Source of the DNA: an uncultured Mycobacteriaceae bacterium
GTDB lineage: Bacteria; Actinomycetota; Actinomycetes; Mycobacteriales; Mycobacteriaceae
Reading direction: 5' to 3'
Length of the DNA: 64,000 nt
Assembly (NCBI GenBank): GCA_902826815.1
Contig: CADEGF010000003.1
Span: 124,001 to 188,000, forward strand
How positions within the stretch are numbered: the first letter of the stretch is position 1; every line of letters begins with the position of its first letter. The notes beneath the pieces are model-generated. The model was given only the letters and a program-made list of their open reading frames with translations, ran no database searches and had not been told where the DNA came from. A program made the position numbers and the translations under genes. This document shows positions 56,175-64,000 of this stretch, piece after piece.

Positions 56175-56600
56175 TTATCCGCCGCCGCCGCCGCTCGGCG
56201 CCGCGCCGCCGCCAATGATTCCGGTCAGCGGCCCTAGCACGTCAAGCGGGCTCGGCCGCGGCGGCGGCGGTGCATCGGTCATCTGCCAGTCCTGGCATTC
56301 ACTGGACTTGAACGAGGTGTCGCCCGCCTCGATCTGCACGGTCTGCGGCTTCTTGGTCATCGCGTTGGCGACCGTACCTTCGCCGTTGGACCGCTTCCAG
56401 TAGCAGACCCCGCCCTCGACCGGGCCGGCGGACTGGTACACGCCGGGCACGATATCGGTCCCCACTGTGAAGGTGCCATCGCCGAAGCTGGTCTTCGGGC
56501 CTGGCGGTGGAGGCGGCGGTGCTGGGTCGGCGTGAGCCATTGGTGTGGACGCGCACCAGCCGACGAAAAGCAACGCGGCTGCGGTAGCGATTCGGGACAT
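56175..56600 (-). CDS. Small secreted protein, coupled to gcvP
   Basis: 141 residues. Signal peptide ([15 protein letters not shown], cleavage near AHA-DPAPPPP). Mature protein has a folded part DGTFTVGTDIVPGVYQSAGP and CYWKRSNGEG, a pattern seen in many small mycobacterial exported proteins, and a Pro/Gly-rich end. Two Cys may pair. ATG overlaps the gcvP stop as TGATG, so it is translated after gcvP. No reported role. Confidence 0.72.
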   Translation of the reverse strand: MSRIATAAALLFVGWCASTPMAHADPAPPPPPPGPKTSFGDGTFTVGTDIVPGVYQSAGPVEGGVCYWKRSNGEGTVANAMTKKPQTVQIEAGDTSFKSSECQDWQMTDAPPPPRPSPLDVLGPLTGIIGGGAAPSGGGGG

Positions 56601-59461
56601 CAGGCGAACGCCTCCACCGGTGGACATGAGCACATCAGGTTCCTATCACCATACGCGCCGTCGATGCGCCGCACCGGTGGCCAAACCTTGGGCCGGAAGC
56701 CCTTACCCAGCGGATATGCAGCTTGTTCACGGCTGTACGGGTGCGCCCACTCGTCGACGAGCAGGCTTTCGGCGGTATGCGGCGCCCCGCGCAACGGGTT
56801 GTCTTCTGCCGGCCAAGCGCCGGAATCGACCTGGTCGATCTCGCCGCGAATGGCGATCATCGCCTCGCAGAACGCGTCCACCTCTTCGAGGCTTTCGCTT
56901 TCAGTTGGTTCGACCATCAGTGTTCCCGCCACCGGGAAGCTCATCGTCGGTGCGTGAAAGCCGAAGTCGGCCAACCGCTTGGCGACATCATCGACGGTGA
57001 CGCCGGTCGACTTGGTGATGCCGCGTAGGTCGAGGATGCACTCGTGGGCCACCATGCCGTTCTCCCCCGTGTAGAGCACTGGATAGTACTCGTCGAGACG
57101 ACGGGCGATGTAGTTCGCCGATGCGATCGCGGTCAGCGACGCGGCCCGCAGCCCGTCGGCGCCCATCATCCGGATGTAGGCCCAGGTGATCGGAAGGATC
57201 GACGCCGACCCGTACGGCGCAGACGACACCGTGTGCTCGTCGGATAATTCGTCGGCCAGCGGGTGGCCGGGTAGATACGGCTGCAGATGTGCCCGGACCC
57301 CGACCGGTCCGACACCGGGCCCACCCCCACCGTGCGGGATGCAAAACGTCTTGTGCAGGTTCAGGTGGCTGACGTCACCCCCGAACTTGCCGGGCCGCGC
57401 GAGTCCGACAAGCGCGTTGAGGTTCGCCCCGTCGACATATACCTGACCGCCGACGTCGTGCACCGCCGCGCAGATCTCGGCGATGTCGTGCTCGTACACG
57501 CCGTGCGTGGACGGGTAGGTGATCATCAACGCCGACAAGCGATCCGCGTGTTCGGTGACCTTGGCGCGCAGGTCGTCGAGGTCGACGTCGCCATTTGCCC
57601 GGCAGGCCACCACGACGACGCGCATGCCCGCAAGCGCGGCCGAAGCCGCATTCGTGCCGTGCGCGCTCGACGGGATCAAGCACACGTTGCGGTCCGGTTC
57701 ACCGCGGTCGGCATGGTAGGCCTGGATCGCCAGCAGCCCCGCGTACTCCCCCTGCGATCCGGCGTTGGGCTGAAGCGACACCGCGTCATAGCCGGTGAGT
57801 TGTGACAGCCAGGTCTCCAGGTCAGCGATCAGCTTGCGCAGTCCTGGCGCGTCCGAGTGCGGCGCGAACGGGTGCTGCCTGGCGAACTCCGGCCAGGTGA
57901 TCGGCTCCATCTCTGCAGCGGCGTTGAGCTTCATGGTGCACGAGCCGAGCGGAATCATGCTGCGGTCCAACGCGATATCTTTATCGGCCAGGGATCGCAG
58001 ATAGCGCATCATCTCGGTTTCGGTGCGGTACCGGGTGAACGCCGGATGGGTGAGGAACTCCGACGTCCTTGTCGCAATACTCGAGCCCCCGTCGTCGCTC
58101 GCCCCTGCGGCGCCGAAGGCCGCAAGCACGGCGTCGACGTGATCCGGCGTCGTCGCCTCATCACAGGACACCGAGACGTGGTCGTCGTCGACGAGCCACA
58201 CGTTGATTCCGCGCGCCTTGGCGTCGTCGCGAACCTGTGCCGCCCGCCCGGATACCCGCGCCAGCACGGTGTCGAAGAATTGGTCGTGAACCACGTCGAC
58301 ACCTGCGGCGCTCAGCCCGGCCGCCACGGCGCGGGCACAGCCGTGCACGCGCCGGGCGATGCCCGTCAGCCCGTCGGCACCGTGGTAGCTGGCGTACATC
58401 GCGGCGATCACGGCGAGAAGTACCTGCGCCGTGCAGATATTGCTGGTCGCCTTGTCGCGTCGGATGTGCTGTTCGCGGGTCTGCAGCGACAGTCGGTAGG
58501 CCGGTGAGCCGTCGGCGTCCACCGACACCCCGACCAACCGGCCGGGCAGCTGACGCGCATGGCTGGTGTGTACAGCCAGGTAACCGGCGTGCGGCCCGCC
58601 GAATCCCATTGGCACACCGAAGCGTTGGGTGGTGCCGAACGCCACGTCGGCGCCGATGTCACCCGGCGGGGCGATCAGCGTCAGCGAGAGGAGGTCGGCC
58701 CCGATCGCCACCAGCGCACCGCGCTCGTGGGCCTGGCTCACCAGATCGGTCCAGTCGACCACTTCCCCACCGGCCCCCGGCAGTTGGGTGATCGCCCCGA
58801 AGAAGTCTCCTTCGGGCAGGCCGTTGCGCAGGTCGGCGGTGACGATTTCGATACCGAGCGGTTCGGCCCTTGTCGCAAGGACGGCGGCGGTCTGTTTGTA
58901 CAGGTCGGCATCGACGGCCAGCCGGTTCGACGAGCTTCTGACGGCCCGATGCATCAGCGTCATCGCTTCTGCGGCGGCGGTGCCCTCGTCGAGCATCGAC
59001 GCGTTGGCCACCTCGAGGCCGGTCAGGTCGGCGACCATGGTCTGGAAGTTCAGCAGCGCTTCGAGCCTGCCCTGGCTGATCTCCGGTTGATACGGCGTGT
59101 ACGCGGTGTACCAGGCGGGGTTCTCCAGGATGTTGCGCCGCAGCACTGGCGGAGTCAGCGTGTCGAAGTAGCCCTGGCCGACCATCGACACCGCGACCGT
59201 GTTCGCGTCGGCGAGTGCACGCAGCTCAGCGAGCGCCTGTTCTTCGGTCGCGGCCTGCGGCAGTTGGTCGAGTCCGGGGGCGATGCCGTCGGCGGACAGC
59301 GCGTCGAGAATGCCTGCGGGAAGTGCCTTGTCGGCGAGTTCGTCCAGCGAGCCGACACCGATGGTCTTGAGCATGGCGGCGACGGCGTCTGCATCCGGTC
59401 CGATATGCCGGTCGGCGAAGTTAGGCTGTTCGCCGCTTTTCAATTGATCGGAGTAGAACAT
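56600..59461 (-). CDS. gcvP: Glycine dehydrogenase (decarboxylating), P protein
   Basis: 953 residues with both halves fused. The C-terminal half carries PLP Lys704 in [16 protein letters not shown] protein decarboxylates glycine and moves the aminomethyl group to lipoyl H protein, whose gene (gcvH) is 3 kb upstream on the same strand. Matches Rv1832 (gcvB). ATG at 59461 follows AGGAG, 4 bases ahead. A glycine riboswitch precedes it. GcvT and lipoamide dehydrogenase are not in the window. Confidence 0.95.
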   Translation of the reverse strand: MFYSDQLKSGEQPNFADRHIGPDADAVAAMLKTIGVGSLDELADKALPAGILDALSADGIAPGLDQLPQAATEEQALAELRALADANTVAVSMVGQGYFDTLTPPVLRRNILENPAWYTAYTPYQPEISQGRLEALLNFQTMVADLTGLEVANASMLDEGTAAAEAMTLMHRAVRSSSNRLAVDADLYKQTAAVLATRAEPLGIEIVTADLRNGLPEGDFFGAITQLPGAGGEVVDWTDLVSQAHERGALVAIGADLLSLTLIAPPGDIGADVAFGTTQRFGVPMGFGGPHAGYLAVHTSHARQLPGRLVGVSVDADGSPAYRLSLQTREQHIRRDKATSNICTAQVLLAVIAAMYASYHGADGLTGIARRVHGCARAVAAGLSAAGVDVVHDQFFDTVLARVSGRAAQVRDDAKARGINVWLVDDDHVSVSCDEATTPDHVDAVLAAFGAAGASDDGGSSIATRTSEFLTHPAFTRYRTETEMMRYLRSLADKDIALDRSMIPLGSCTMKLNAAAEMEPITWPEFARQHPFAPHSDAPGLRKLIADLETWLSQLTGYDAVSLQPNAGSQGEYAGLLAIQAYHADRGEPDRNVCLIPSSAHGTNAASAALAGMRVVVVACRANGDVDLDDLRAKVTEHADRLSALMITYPSTHGVYEHDIAEICAAVHDVGGQVYVDGANLNALVGLARPGKFGGDVSHLNLHKTFCIPHGGGGPGVGPVGVRAHLQPYLPGHPLADELSDEHTVSSAPYGSASILPITWAYIRMMGADGLRAASLTAIASANYIARRLDEYYPVLYTGENGMVAHECILDLRGITKSTGVTVDDVAKRLADFGFHAPTMSFPVAGTLMVEPTESESLEEVDAFCEAMIAIRGEIDQVDSGAWPAEDNPLRGAPHTAESLLVDEWAHPYSREQAAYPLGKGFRPKVWPPVRRIDGAYGDRNLMCSCPPVEAFA

Positions 59462-59476
59462 CCATCTCCTGATGTC

Positions 59477-59508
59477 GGGAGCAGGAAACCCGCTAGGTTT
59501 CCTCTCCC
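59477..59508 (-). promoter_or_regulatory. Expression-platform hairpin before gcvP
   Basis: On the minus strand GGGAGAGGAAACC pairs with GGTTTCCTGCTCCC, a 13-bp stem with small bulge and a five-base loop. It lies between the aptamer and the ribosome-binding site. It could switch with the aptamer 3' arm, because GGGAG/CTCCC also occur there. Confidence 0.55.
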
Positions 59509-59525
59509 TCAGTCGACGACCCGGT

Positions 59526-59645
59526 TAGGGCGCTCCAGAGGCATTCGGGGCCCTGTGCGGTCCGGGTGCCTGAGAGTTTGACGGAGAGGTGTTGCTCCTT
59601 CGGCGTCCGTGGCTGGCGGCCACGGATCTCTCCCACGCAGGGGCG
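59526..59645 (-). promoter_or_regulatory. Glycine riboswitch (gcvT element)
   Basis: Read on the minus strand: TGCGTGGGAGAGATCC, then GACGCCGAAGGAGCAA and AAACTCTCAGGCACCCGGA. GCCGAAGGAGCAA with CTCTCAGGCA is the core signature of glycine aptamers. A second shorter stem, AGGGC with GCCCT, follows and resembles the ghost aptamer of single-aptamer types. Binding glycine should switch on gcvP. Confidence 0.88.
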
Positions 59646-59687
59646 ATGCGAGGCCGATTCTACCGATTGCCCGCGGCGGGCGTGCGG

Positions 59688-60311
59688 TCAGCCGATCTTA
59701 CGGTCGCGGTGCTTGCGGCGGCTGGCCAGTTCGTCCTCGGGTGCGGTGATCGACTCGCCCCCGTCGGCACGCTCGCCTGGGAAATCGGCGATGGCGCCGG
59801 TCAGCTCGCGCATCGCGCCGGAAACGGCGATGCCGAACACACCCTGGCCGCCCTGCAGCAGGTCGACGACCTCTTCGGCGGACGTGCACTCGTAGACGGT
59901 GGTGCCGTCGGAGAACAACGTGATGTTGGCCAGATCACGAACGCCGCGCTGGCGGAGGTGATCGACGGCGACACGGATGTTGTGCAGCGAGATGCCGGTG
60001 TCGAGCAGACGCTTGACGATCTTCAGGACAAGGATGTCCTTGAAGGAGTACAGCCGCTGGCTGCCTGACCCTGCCGCGCTGCGAATGGACGGGACGACCA
60101 GCGAGGTCCTGGCCCAGTAGTCCAGCTGGCGGTAGGTGATGCCTGCGATCTGGCAGGCGCTCGGTCCGCGGTAGCCGACAAGCTCGTCTGGCACCGAGTC
60201 ATCCGGGAAGAGCCCGGCCTGCACAGGTTCGCTGGGGGCTGTCACAGGCGGTTGTGCTGAGCCATCGCTCGACGAAAGATCCAGCTCCTCTTGACGTGGC
60301 GTCTCTTCCAC
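59688..60311 (-). CDS. resR: MerR-type regulator ResR (Rv1830-like)
   Basis: 207 residues from GTG. Disordered acidic N terminus, then the MerR winged helix: YRGPSACQIAGITYRQLDYWARTSLVVPSIR and SGSQRLYSFKDILVLKIVKRLLDTG. The C-terminal half has VRDLANITLFSDGTTVYEC. Rv1830 is known as resR, whose mutation changes recovery after antibiotics (recalled). GAGAGGA seven bases before the GTG is good; ATG at 60392 would give 234 residues. Nothing recognisable fills the 216 bases upstream. Confidence 0.85.
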   Translation of the reverse strand: MEETPRQEELDLSSSDGSAQPPVTAPSEPVQAGLFPDDSVPDELVGYRGPSACQIAGITYRQLDYWARTSLVVPSIRSAAGSGSQRLYSFKDILVLKIVKRLLDTGISLHNIRVAVDHLRQRGVRDLANITLFSDGTTVYECTSAEEVVDLLQGGQGVFGIAVSGAMRELTGAIADFPGERADGGESITAPEDELASRRKHRDRKIG

Positions 60312-60527
60312 TCTCGAATCCTCTCGCCGATCGAACTTGCGTCTGTGACCTGCACCGCGGCACGTTTGCCAAAGCCCGAGTGTGTCGAGCATACGCTTCC
60401 CGACGAACCCTGACTGCCCGTCGTGTCCATCAAAGTATGGCTGCCCGATCGCGGTTGATGAGAAACCCGCGCCGCGTGTCGAAACGAAAGCGTCAGATGA
60501 GACGTATCCGTGACGTTCGTAAACGAA

Positions 60528-61022
60528 TCAGGTGGCCTTGAAGTCGTCAGGCGACACGCTGTCCAGGAATTCCTTGAACTTCTCCACCTCGTCCTCGCGC
60601 ACGGCACCGGTGGCCTCGTCGTCGTTCTCGTCGGGGATCAGCAGTCCTGCCTCGGCGAGCACGGCTTCTTCCACGTAGATCGGCACTCCGACCCGCAGCG
60701 CGATGGCCACCGAGTCCGACGGCCTCGCCGACACCTTGATATCGCGATCGAAGATCAGATCGGCGTAGAAGGTGCCCTCCTGGAGGTCGACGATGCGCAC
60801 CTCTTTGAGTGAATGACCAAGCGCGGCAATGAGATCTCGGATCAGGTCGTGGGTAAGCGGGCGGGCAGGTTCGACACCCTGCTGCTCGAGGGCGATCGCC
60901 GCCGCCTCGGACTGGCCGATCCAGATCGGCAGGTATCGGTCCCCGTTGGACTCTCGCAGCAGCAAAACTGGCTGGTTCTGCGGCTGCTCCACGCGAATGC
61001 CGACCACACGAACCTCACCCAT
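60528..61022 (-). CDS. Bifunctional nuclease-domain protein (Rv1829-like)
   Basis: 164 residues, DUF151 fold. VVGIRVEQPQNQPVLLLRESNGDRYLPIWIGQSEAAAIALEQQG and LTHDLIRDLIAALGHSLKEV are typical, with RPSDSVAIALRVGVPIYVEE. Plants and Mycobacterium relatives show weak RNase/DNase activity. The acidic end ENDDEATGAVRED varies. Lies between two MerR genes as in H37Rv. Confidence 0.88.
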   Translation of the reverse strand: MGEVRVVGIRVEQPQNQPVLLLRESNGDRYLPIWIGQSEAAAIALEQQGVEPARPLTHDLIRDLIAALGHSLKEVRIVDLQEGTFYADLIFDRDIKVSARPSDSVAIALRVGVPIYVEEAVLAEAGLLIPDENDDEATGAVREDEVEKFKEFLDSVSPDDFKAT

Positions 61023-61071
61023 CTGTGTCTGCCCTCCGCACCGCTGAAGCCTCTTGCTTCGAGTCTAATCC

Positions 61072-61803
61072 TCACCTGTCGAGAACGTCGCGCACGGCCG
61101 ACTTGATCAACGACGTGTGCAACGTGATCGCCAGCGCCGCCACCTCACGGGCCAGGTCGTCTGCACGGTCCCGCGCGCCGGCCTTACCCGCCTTCACCAC
61201 CGGACCGGCGATCTGAGCGATCAGATCGGACTGCCGGTCCGCCGCCGACCGGAACGCCCGCAGATGGCGGGGCTCCACCCCGTACTCGGCGAGTTCACGC
61301 GCGCACTGGGCGATCAAAACGGAGTGTTCGTCGAAGAATCCGGCGGGCCCAGGCGTGATCACCCCTTCCTTGATCAACGACGTGAGCAGCTTGTCGTCCA
61401 CCCCCGAGCGCGACAACAGGTCTTCGCGGCTGAGCCGCACCTGGGTCGGCGCAACGGCCGCGCCGTTCTCGGCGGGCTCGCCCGACGCCGGCACCAAACG
61501 CGGTACGCCGTAAGCGGATCCGGTGTGTGGGAGCTCGCCGTCGGGTTGCGCGTCCAGTTGCGCCTTGATCACCTTCAACGGCAGGTACTGGTCGCGCTGC
61601 GCAGTCAGGACGAAGCGCAGTCGGGCACAGTCATAGGCGGTGAATCGCCGATAACCCGATGCCGTCCGCTCCGGCGTAACCAGTCCCTCGGCCTCCAGAA
61701 AACGGATCTTGGAGATGGTCACGTCCGGGAAGTCCGGTCGCAGCGAGTCGAGCACCGCTCCGATCGACATCCCGGCCAGCGCGGGCGTGTCGGGCGCGGT
61801 CAC
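61072..61803 (-). CDS. MerR-type regulator (Rv1828-like)
   Basis: 243 residues. N-terminal winged helix [43 protein letters not shown], then a linker and a helical effector domain. Cys are absent from the effector domain except one or two, so metal sensing is unlikely. The FSR-type [16 protein letters not shown] is classic MerR. It starts 49 bases after the nuclease gene and is separated by two bases from garA, so transcribed with it. Confidence 0.87.
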   Translation of the reverse strand: MTAPDTPALAGMSIGAVLDSLRPDFPDVTISKIRFLEAEGLVTPERTASGYRRFTAYDCARLRFVLTAQRDQYLPLKVIKAQLDAQPDGELPHTGSAYGVPRLVPASGEPAENGAAVAPTQVRLSREDLLSRSGVDDKLLTSLIKEGVITPGPAGFFDEHSVLIAQCARELAEYGVEPRHLRAFRSAADRQSDLIAQIAGPVVKAGKAGARDRADDLAREVAALAITLHTSLIKSAVRDVLDR

Positions 61804-61805
61804 TT

Positions 61806-62285
61806 TTAGGTGCCCGGGCCGCTGTCGTCTGTCTTCGGGCCGGTCAGAAATACCAGGCGGAACTTGCCGATCTGCACCTCGTCGCCGTTGGCGAGCACGG
61901 CGGAGTCGACCGGCTCCCTGTTGACGTAGGTGCCGTTGAGGCTGCCGACGTCGACGACCTGGAACTCGGCGTTCTCCAGTCGGAACTCTGCGTGACGACG
62001 GCTCACGGTCACGTCATCGAGGAAGATGTCGCTGTCGGGATGTCGGCCTGCGGATGTGGTCGGCTGGTCGAGCAGGAAGCGCGACCCGGCGTTGGGGCCG
62101 CGTTTGACGACAAGCAACGCCGATCCCACCGGAAGTCCCTCGACGCCAGAGACAGACCCCTCGGCGCCCGCCGCCGCAGGCGCGTCCAACTCGTTGAGGA
62201 AGTCGGCGCGGAACACCGAAGTCGTCTCCACGGTGAGCTCGTCAGACGTCTGGTCTGGCCCAGAGTTCTGATCCTTATCCGTCAC
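61806..62285 (-). CDS. garA: GarA, FHA-domain metabolic regulator
   Basis: 159 residues. The N-terminal ETTS motif has Thr21 and Thr22, the sites phosphorylated by PknG and PknB. The FHA domain ([34 protein letters not shown]) binds phospho-threonine. Unphosphorylated GarA inhibits 2-oxoglutarate dehydrogenase and glutamate dehydrogenase and activates glutamate synthase. GTG at 62285 puts the threonines at the exact known positions. M. tuberculosis GarA has 162 residues. Confidence 0.95.
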   Translation of the reverse strand: MTDKDQNSGPDQTSDELTVETTSVFRADFLNELDAPAAAGAEGSVSGVEGLPVGSALLVVKRGPNAGSRFLLDQPTTSAGRHPDSDIFLDDVTVSRRHAEFRLENAEFQVVDVGSLNGTYVNREPVDSAVLANGDEVQIGKFRLVFLTGPKTDDSGPGT

Positions 62286-62471
62286 CCGCTGCTCCTCACT
62301 GGCTGCTGTGGCGATATCTGGCCGGGCCCGCTGTGGGTGCCCTCTCCAGCCGTTCGTCTTACGTCGACCGTACCGCGCTGCGGTCGACGTTGGGTCCACC
62401 CCCGCCGGATCAACTTCAAGACCTTCGGAGGTTCAGACGGTGGAGCCGATCGCAGGCACCTTAACAACATC

Positions 62472-62867
62472 TCATTCGGTCACCAGAGCCTGGTAGGCGT
62501 CGGCGTCCAGCAGCCCGCCGAGCTCGTTGCCGAGCGAGTCGGCATCGCCCTGCAGCTCGAGTAGCCACCCGCCGCCGTAGGGATCGGAGTTGACCAGCTG
62601 CGGATTGCCCTCCAGATCACCGTTGACCGCAACGACTTTCGCGGTAACCGGCGAATAGAGGTCGGAGACGGACTTCGTCGACTCCACCTCGCCGAACGAT
62701 TCCCCCGCGGCGACGTCGGTGCCGACATCGGGTAGTTGGACGAAGACCACGTCCCCGAGCGAGGACTGGGCGAAGTCGGTGATGCCGACCCTAACGGTGT
62801 CGTCACCGACGCGCTGCACCCACTCGTGTTCGGCGGTGTAGGTGAGGTCGGGCGGGATTTCGCTCAC
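62472..62867 (-). CDS. gcvH: Glycine cleavage H protein
   Basis: 131 residues. Lipoyl Lys65 in [16 protein letters not shown]. It carries the aminomethyl group from Gcv[11 protein letters not shown] at the start is standard. ATG after GAGGAG. The gap of 186 bases to garA shows no riboswitch core; only gcvP has the glycine riboswitch. Same strand as garA; Rv1826 equivalent. Confidence 0.95.
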   Translation of the reverse strand: MSEIPPDLTYTAEHEWVQRVGDDTVRVGITDFAQSSLGDVVFVQLPDVGTDVAAGESFGEVESTKSVSDLYSPVTAKVVAVNGDLEGNPQLVNSDPYGGGWLLELQGDADSLGNELGGLLDADAYQALVTE

Positions 62868-62891
62868 TGGTCTCCTCTTTGCAGGTAGGGC

Positions 62892-63731
62892 TCACTTCAC
62901 GGGCTGAGCGTATTGGCGGGGTTTCGGTTGCCGCAAGGCGGTGACGTCAACCCGGTCGGACTGTTGTACCACCATCGTGCCGCCCACGCGTTCGACACTG
63001 TCCATCGCGCCGCCGGGGATATTCATCGCCGCCGCCAGCGTGGGCGGATCGCCAATCGCCACAACGGTATACGGCGGATTGATGGTCTGGCGGTCGATCT
63101 CGAGCGCACCGGGTGATCCGACCACCCAGGTATCGACCCCGACCCGCACCGAGATTTTCGGGTCGCCCGCACCGCCGTTGACCTCGATCGCCTCGGCGCC
63201 GGCGTTACGCAGCTCGTTGATCACGTCCAGCATGGTCTCGGGGGCAACCCCCGACACGGCGTCGGTGATGGTCAGCGTCACTCCGGGACCCGTCGCGGGC
63301 ACCGTGCCGATCAAGATGGACAGCGCGGCGAGCCGGGACTGGGCGTTTTCGATTGCGGCCTGGTCGCTACTGCCCGACGCCTGAAGCGAGGCCAGCGTCC
63401 GCTGGAGGTCCGCGACCTCTGTGTTCAGCGCGGCTTCCCGCTGCTGAAGAGAATCCAGCAGAACCAGCAGATCGGCAGGCCGTGCGGTTTCCAGTGAGTC
63501 GCCGGAATCGTTCTGCCTGACCTGCGTGACGATGGCGACGCCCAACAACACGCAAAGCAGCGCGCCGAGCGCCCCGAACACCAACTGCGACCGTCCCCGC
63601 CGCACCAGTCCCTTGGTGCCTGCGGGCTGCAGGTCGCCGATCTGCTGCGCGGGTTCGTCGGGCGGCAGTTCGTGACGTCCGGCGGCCTGCGCGTCGTCGG
63701 CTCCTGGGGTTTCGGGCGGGTGGTCGGTCAT
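62892..63731 (-). CDS. DUF881 membrane protein (Rv1825-like)
   Basis: 279 residues. Cytoplasmic N terminus of about 48 residues, one helix (FGALGALLCVLLGVAIVTQV), a coiled coil (residues about 85-120: LLVLLDSLQQREAALNTEVADLQRTL) and an extracytoplasmic DUF881 domain with GPGVTLTITDAV. The family is found by division and septum genes and may bind the cell wall. It lies five bases from the small basic protein gene. Confidence 0.87.
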   Translation of the reverse strand: MTDHPPETPGADDAQAAGRHELPPDEPAQQIGDLQPAGTKGLVRRGRSQLVFGALGALLCVLLGVAIVTQVRQNDSGDSLETARPADLLVLLDSLQQREAALNTEVADLQRTLASLQASGSSDQAAIENAQSRLAALSILIGTVPATGPGVTLTITDAVSGVAPETMLDVINELRNAGAEAIEVNGGAGDPKISVRVGVDTWVVGSPGALEIDRQTINPPYTVVAIGDPPTLAAAMNIPGGAMDSVERVGGTMVVQQSDRVDVTALRQPKPRQYAQPVK

Positions 63732-63736
63732 GTGGG

Positions 63737-64000
63737 TCAGGCGCCGAAGAGTCTGCGGCGCAGAGCCGCGGCGTTGCCGAAGATCCGGATACCGAGGACG
63801 ACGATGATCGCGGTCGACAGCTGGGTGCCGACGCCGAGTTGGTCGCCGACATAGACGATGAGCGCCGCGACGAGCACGTTGAACACGAACGACACCACGA
63901 AGACCTTCGAATCGAAGATGCGTTCCAGATATGCCCGCAGACCGCCGAACACCGCGTCGAGTGCGGCGACCACCGCGATCGGAAGGTAGGGCTCGATGAA
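63737..64000 (-). CDS. Small basic membrane protein, DUF1290 (partial)
   Basis: The last 87 residues, open to the window edge. FVVSFVFNVLVAALIVYVGDQLGVG is a helix pair, and ALRRRLFGA ends the protein, as in Rv1824 (about 121 residues). The family (sbp) lies next to DUF881 genes in many actinobacteria. An internal ATG-type codon at 63973 is not the start because the frame upstream keeps IEPYLPIAVV. Confidence 0.85.
   Translation of the reverse strand, partial: FIEPYLPIAVVAALDAVFGGLRAYLERIFDSKVFVVSFVFNVLVAALIVYVGDQLGVGTQLSTAIIVVLGIRIFGNAAALRRRLFGA

Overview
The window is high-GC actinobacterial chromosome from a mycobacterium, most likely a Mycolicibacterium-type species. Diagnostic content includes an antigen 85 mycolyltransferase, the Apa proline-rich antigen, GarA with its ETTS phosphorylation motif, GuaB1, LldD2, type II NADH dehydrogenase, malate synthase G and IdeR-type boxes. 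From about 13.6 kb to the right end the order follows, in reverse, the block I recall in M. tuberculosis H37Rv from Rv1872c (lldD2) down to Rv1824. There are clear differences: a Lon protease (absent from M. tuberculosis), no modA, and urease reduced to a scar. No tRNA, rRNA, CRISPR array, insertion sequence or prophage was seen.

Layout. 0-3.3 kb: two tandem arylsulfatases (the first only as a tail) and a hotdog thioesterase behind a KstR-like box. 3.3-10 kb: a DUF5701-like gene, a DoxX-like membrane protein, then a tight five-gene run (TetR, membrane permease, TPR protein, nucleoside deaminase, GH13 glycosidase). 10-13.6 kb: a membrane class III cyclase overlapping an MscS channel with a cyclic-nucleotide-binding domain; key residues are altered in both. 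13.6-23 kb: lldD2, DUF7373 lipoprotein, antigen 85, lon, a decayed LLM oxidoreductase, TfoX-N protein and two duplicated lipoproteins. 23-33.4 kb: ferredoxin reductase, thiolase, CoA-transferase, phosphoketolase, CPBP protease, a CGNR regulator with a repeated operator, an unknown protein and adhA. 33.4-39 kb: GlsB-like protein, apa, modC and modB without modA, an SDR and an F420-type LLM oxidoreductase. 39-44 kb: ndh, a fused ureA/ureD relic, thioesterase, rhodanese, an IdeR-controlled FhuF-like gene, then blaI and a BlaR-like M56 peptidase. 44-56 kb: gnd1, guaB1, two CNNM/CorC-type proteins preceded by a small coupled ORF, a conserved unknown, glcB, a VWA membrane protein and lipZ. 56-64 kb: gcvP behind a glycine riboswitch, the regulators resR and Rv1828-like MerR, a bifunctional nuclease, garA, gcvH and two membrane proteins.

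How genes fit together. gcvP, gcvH and glcB handle glycine and glyoxylate, and GarA is a known brake on glutamate and TCA flux. gnd1, guaB1 and xfp cover pentose phosphate, purine salvage and phosphoketolase metabolism. An FhuF-like gene sits under IdeR-type and CRP-type sites. The most noteworthy observations are the cyclase/channel pair with matching loss of nucleotide-chemistry residues, the ureA-ureD deletion scar that removed ureBCFG, the missing modA, the reiterated operator between the CGNR regulator and an unknown gene, and the coupled small ORF before the CNNM pair.
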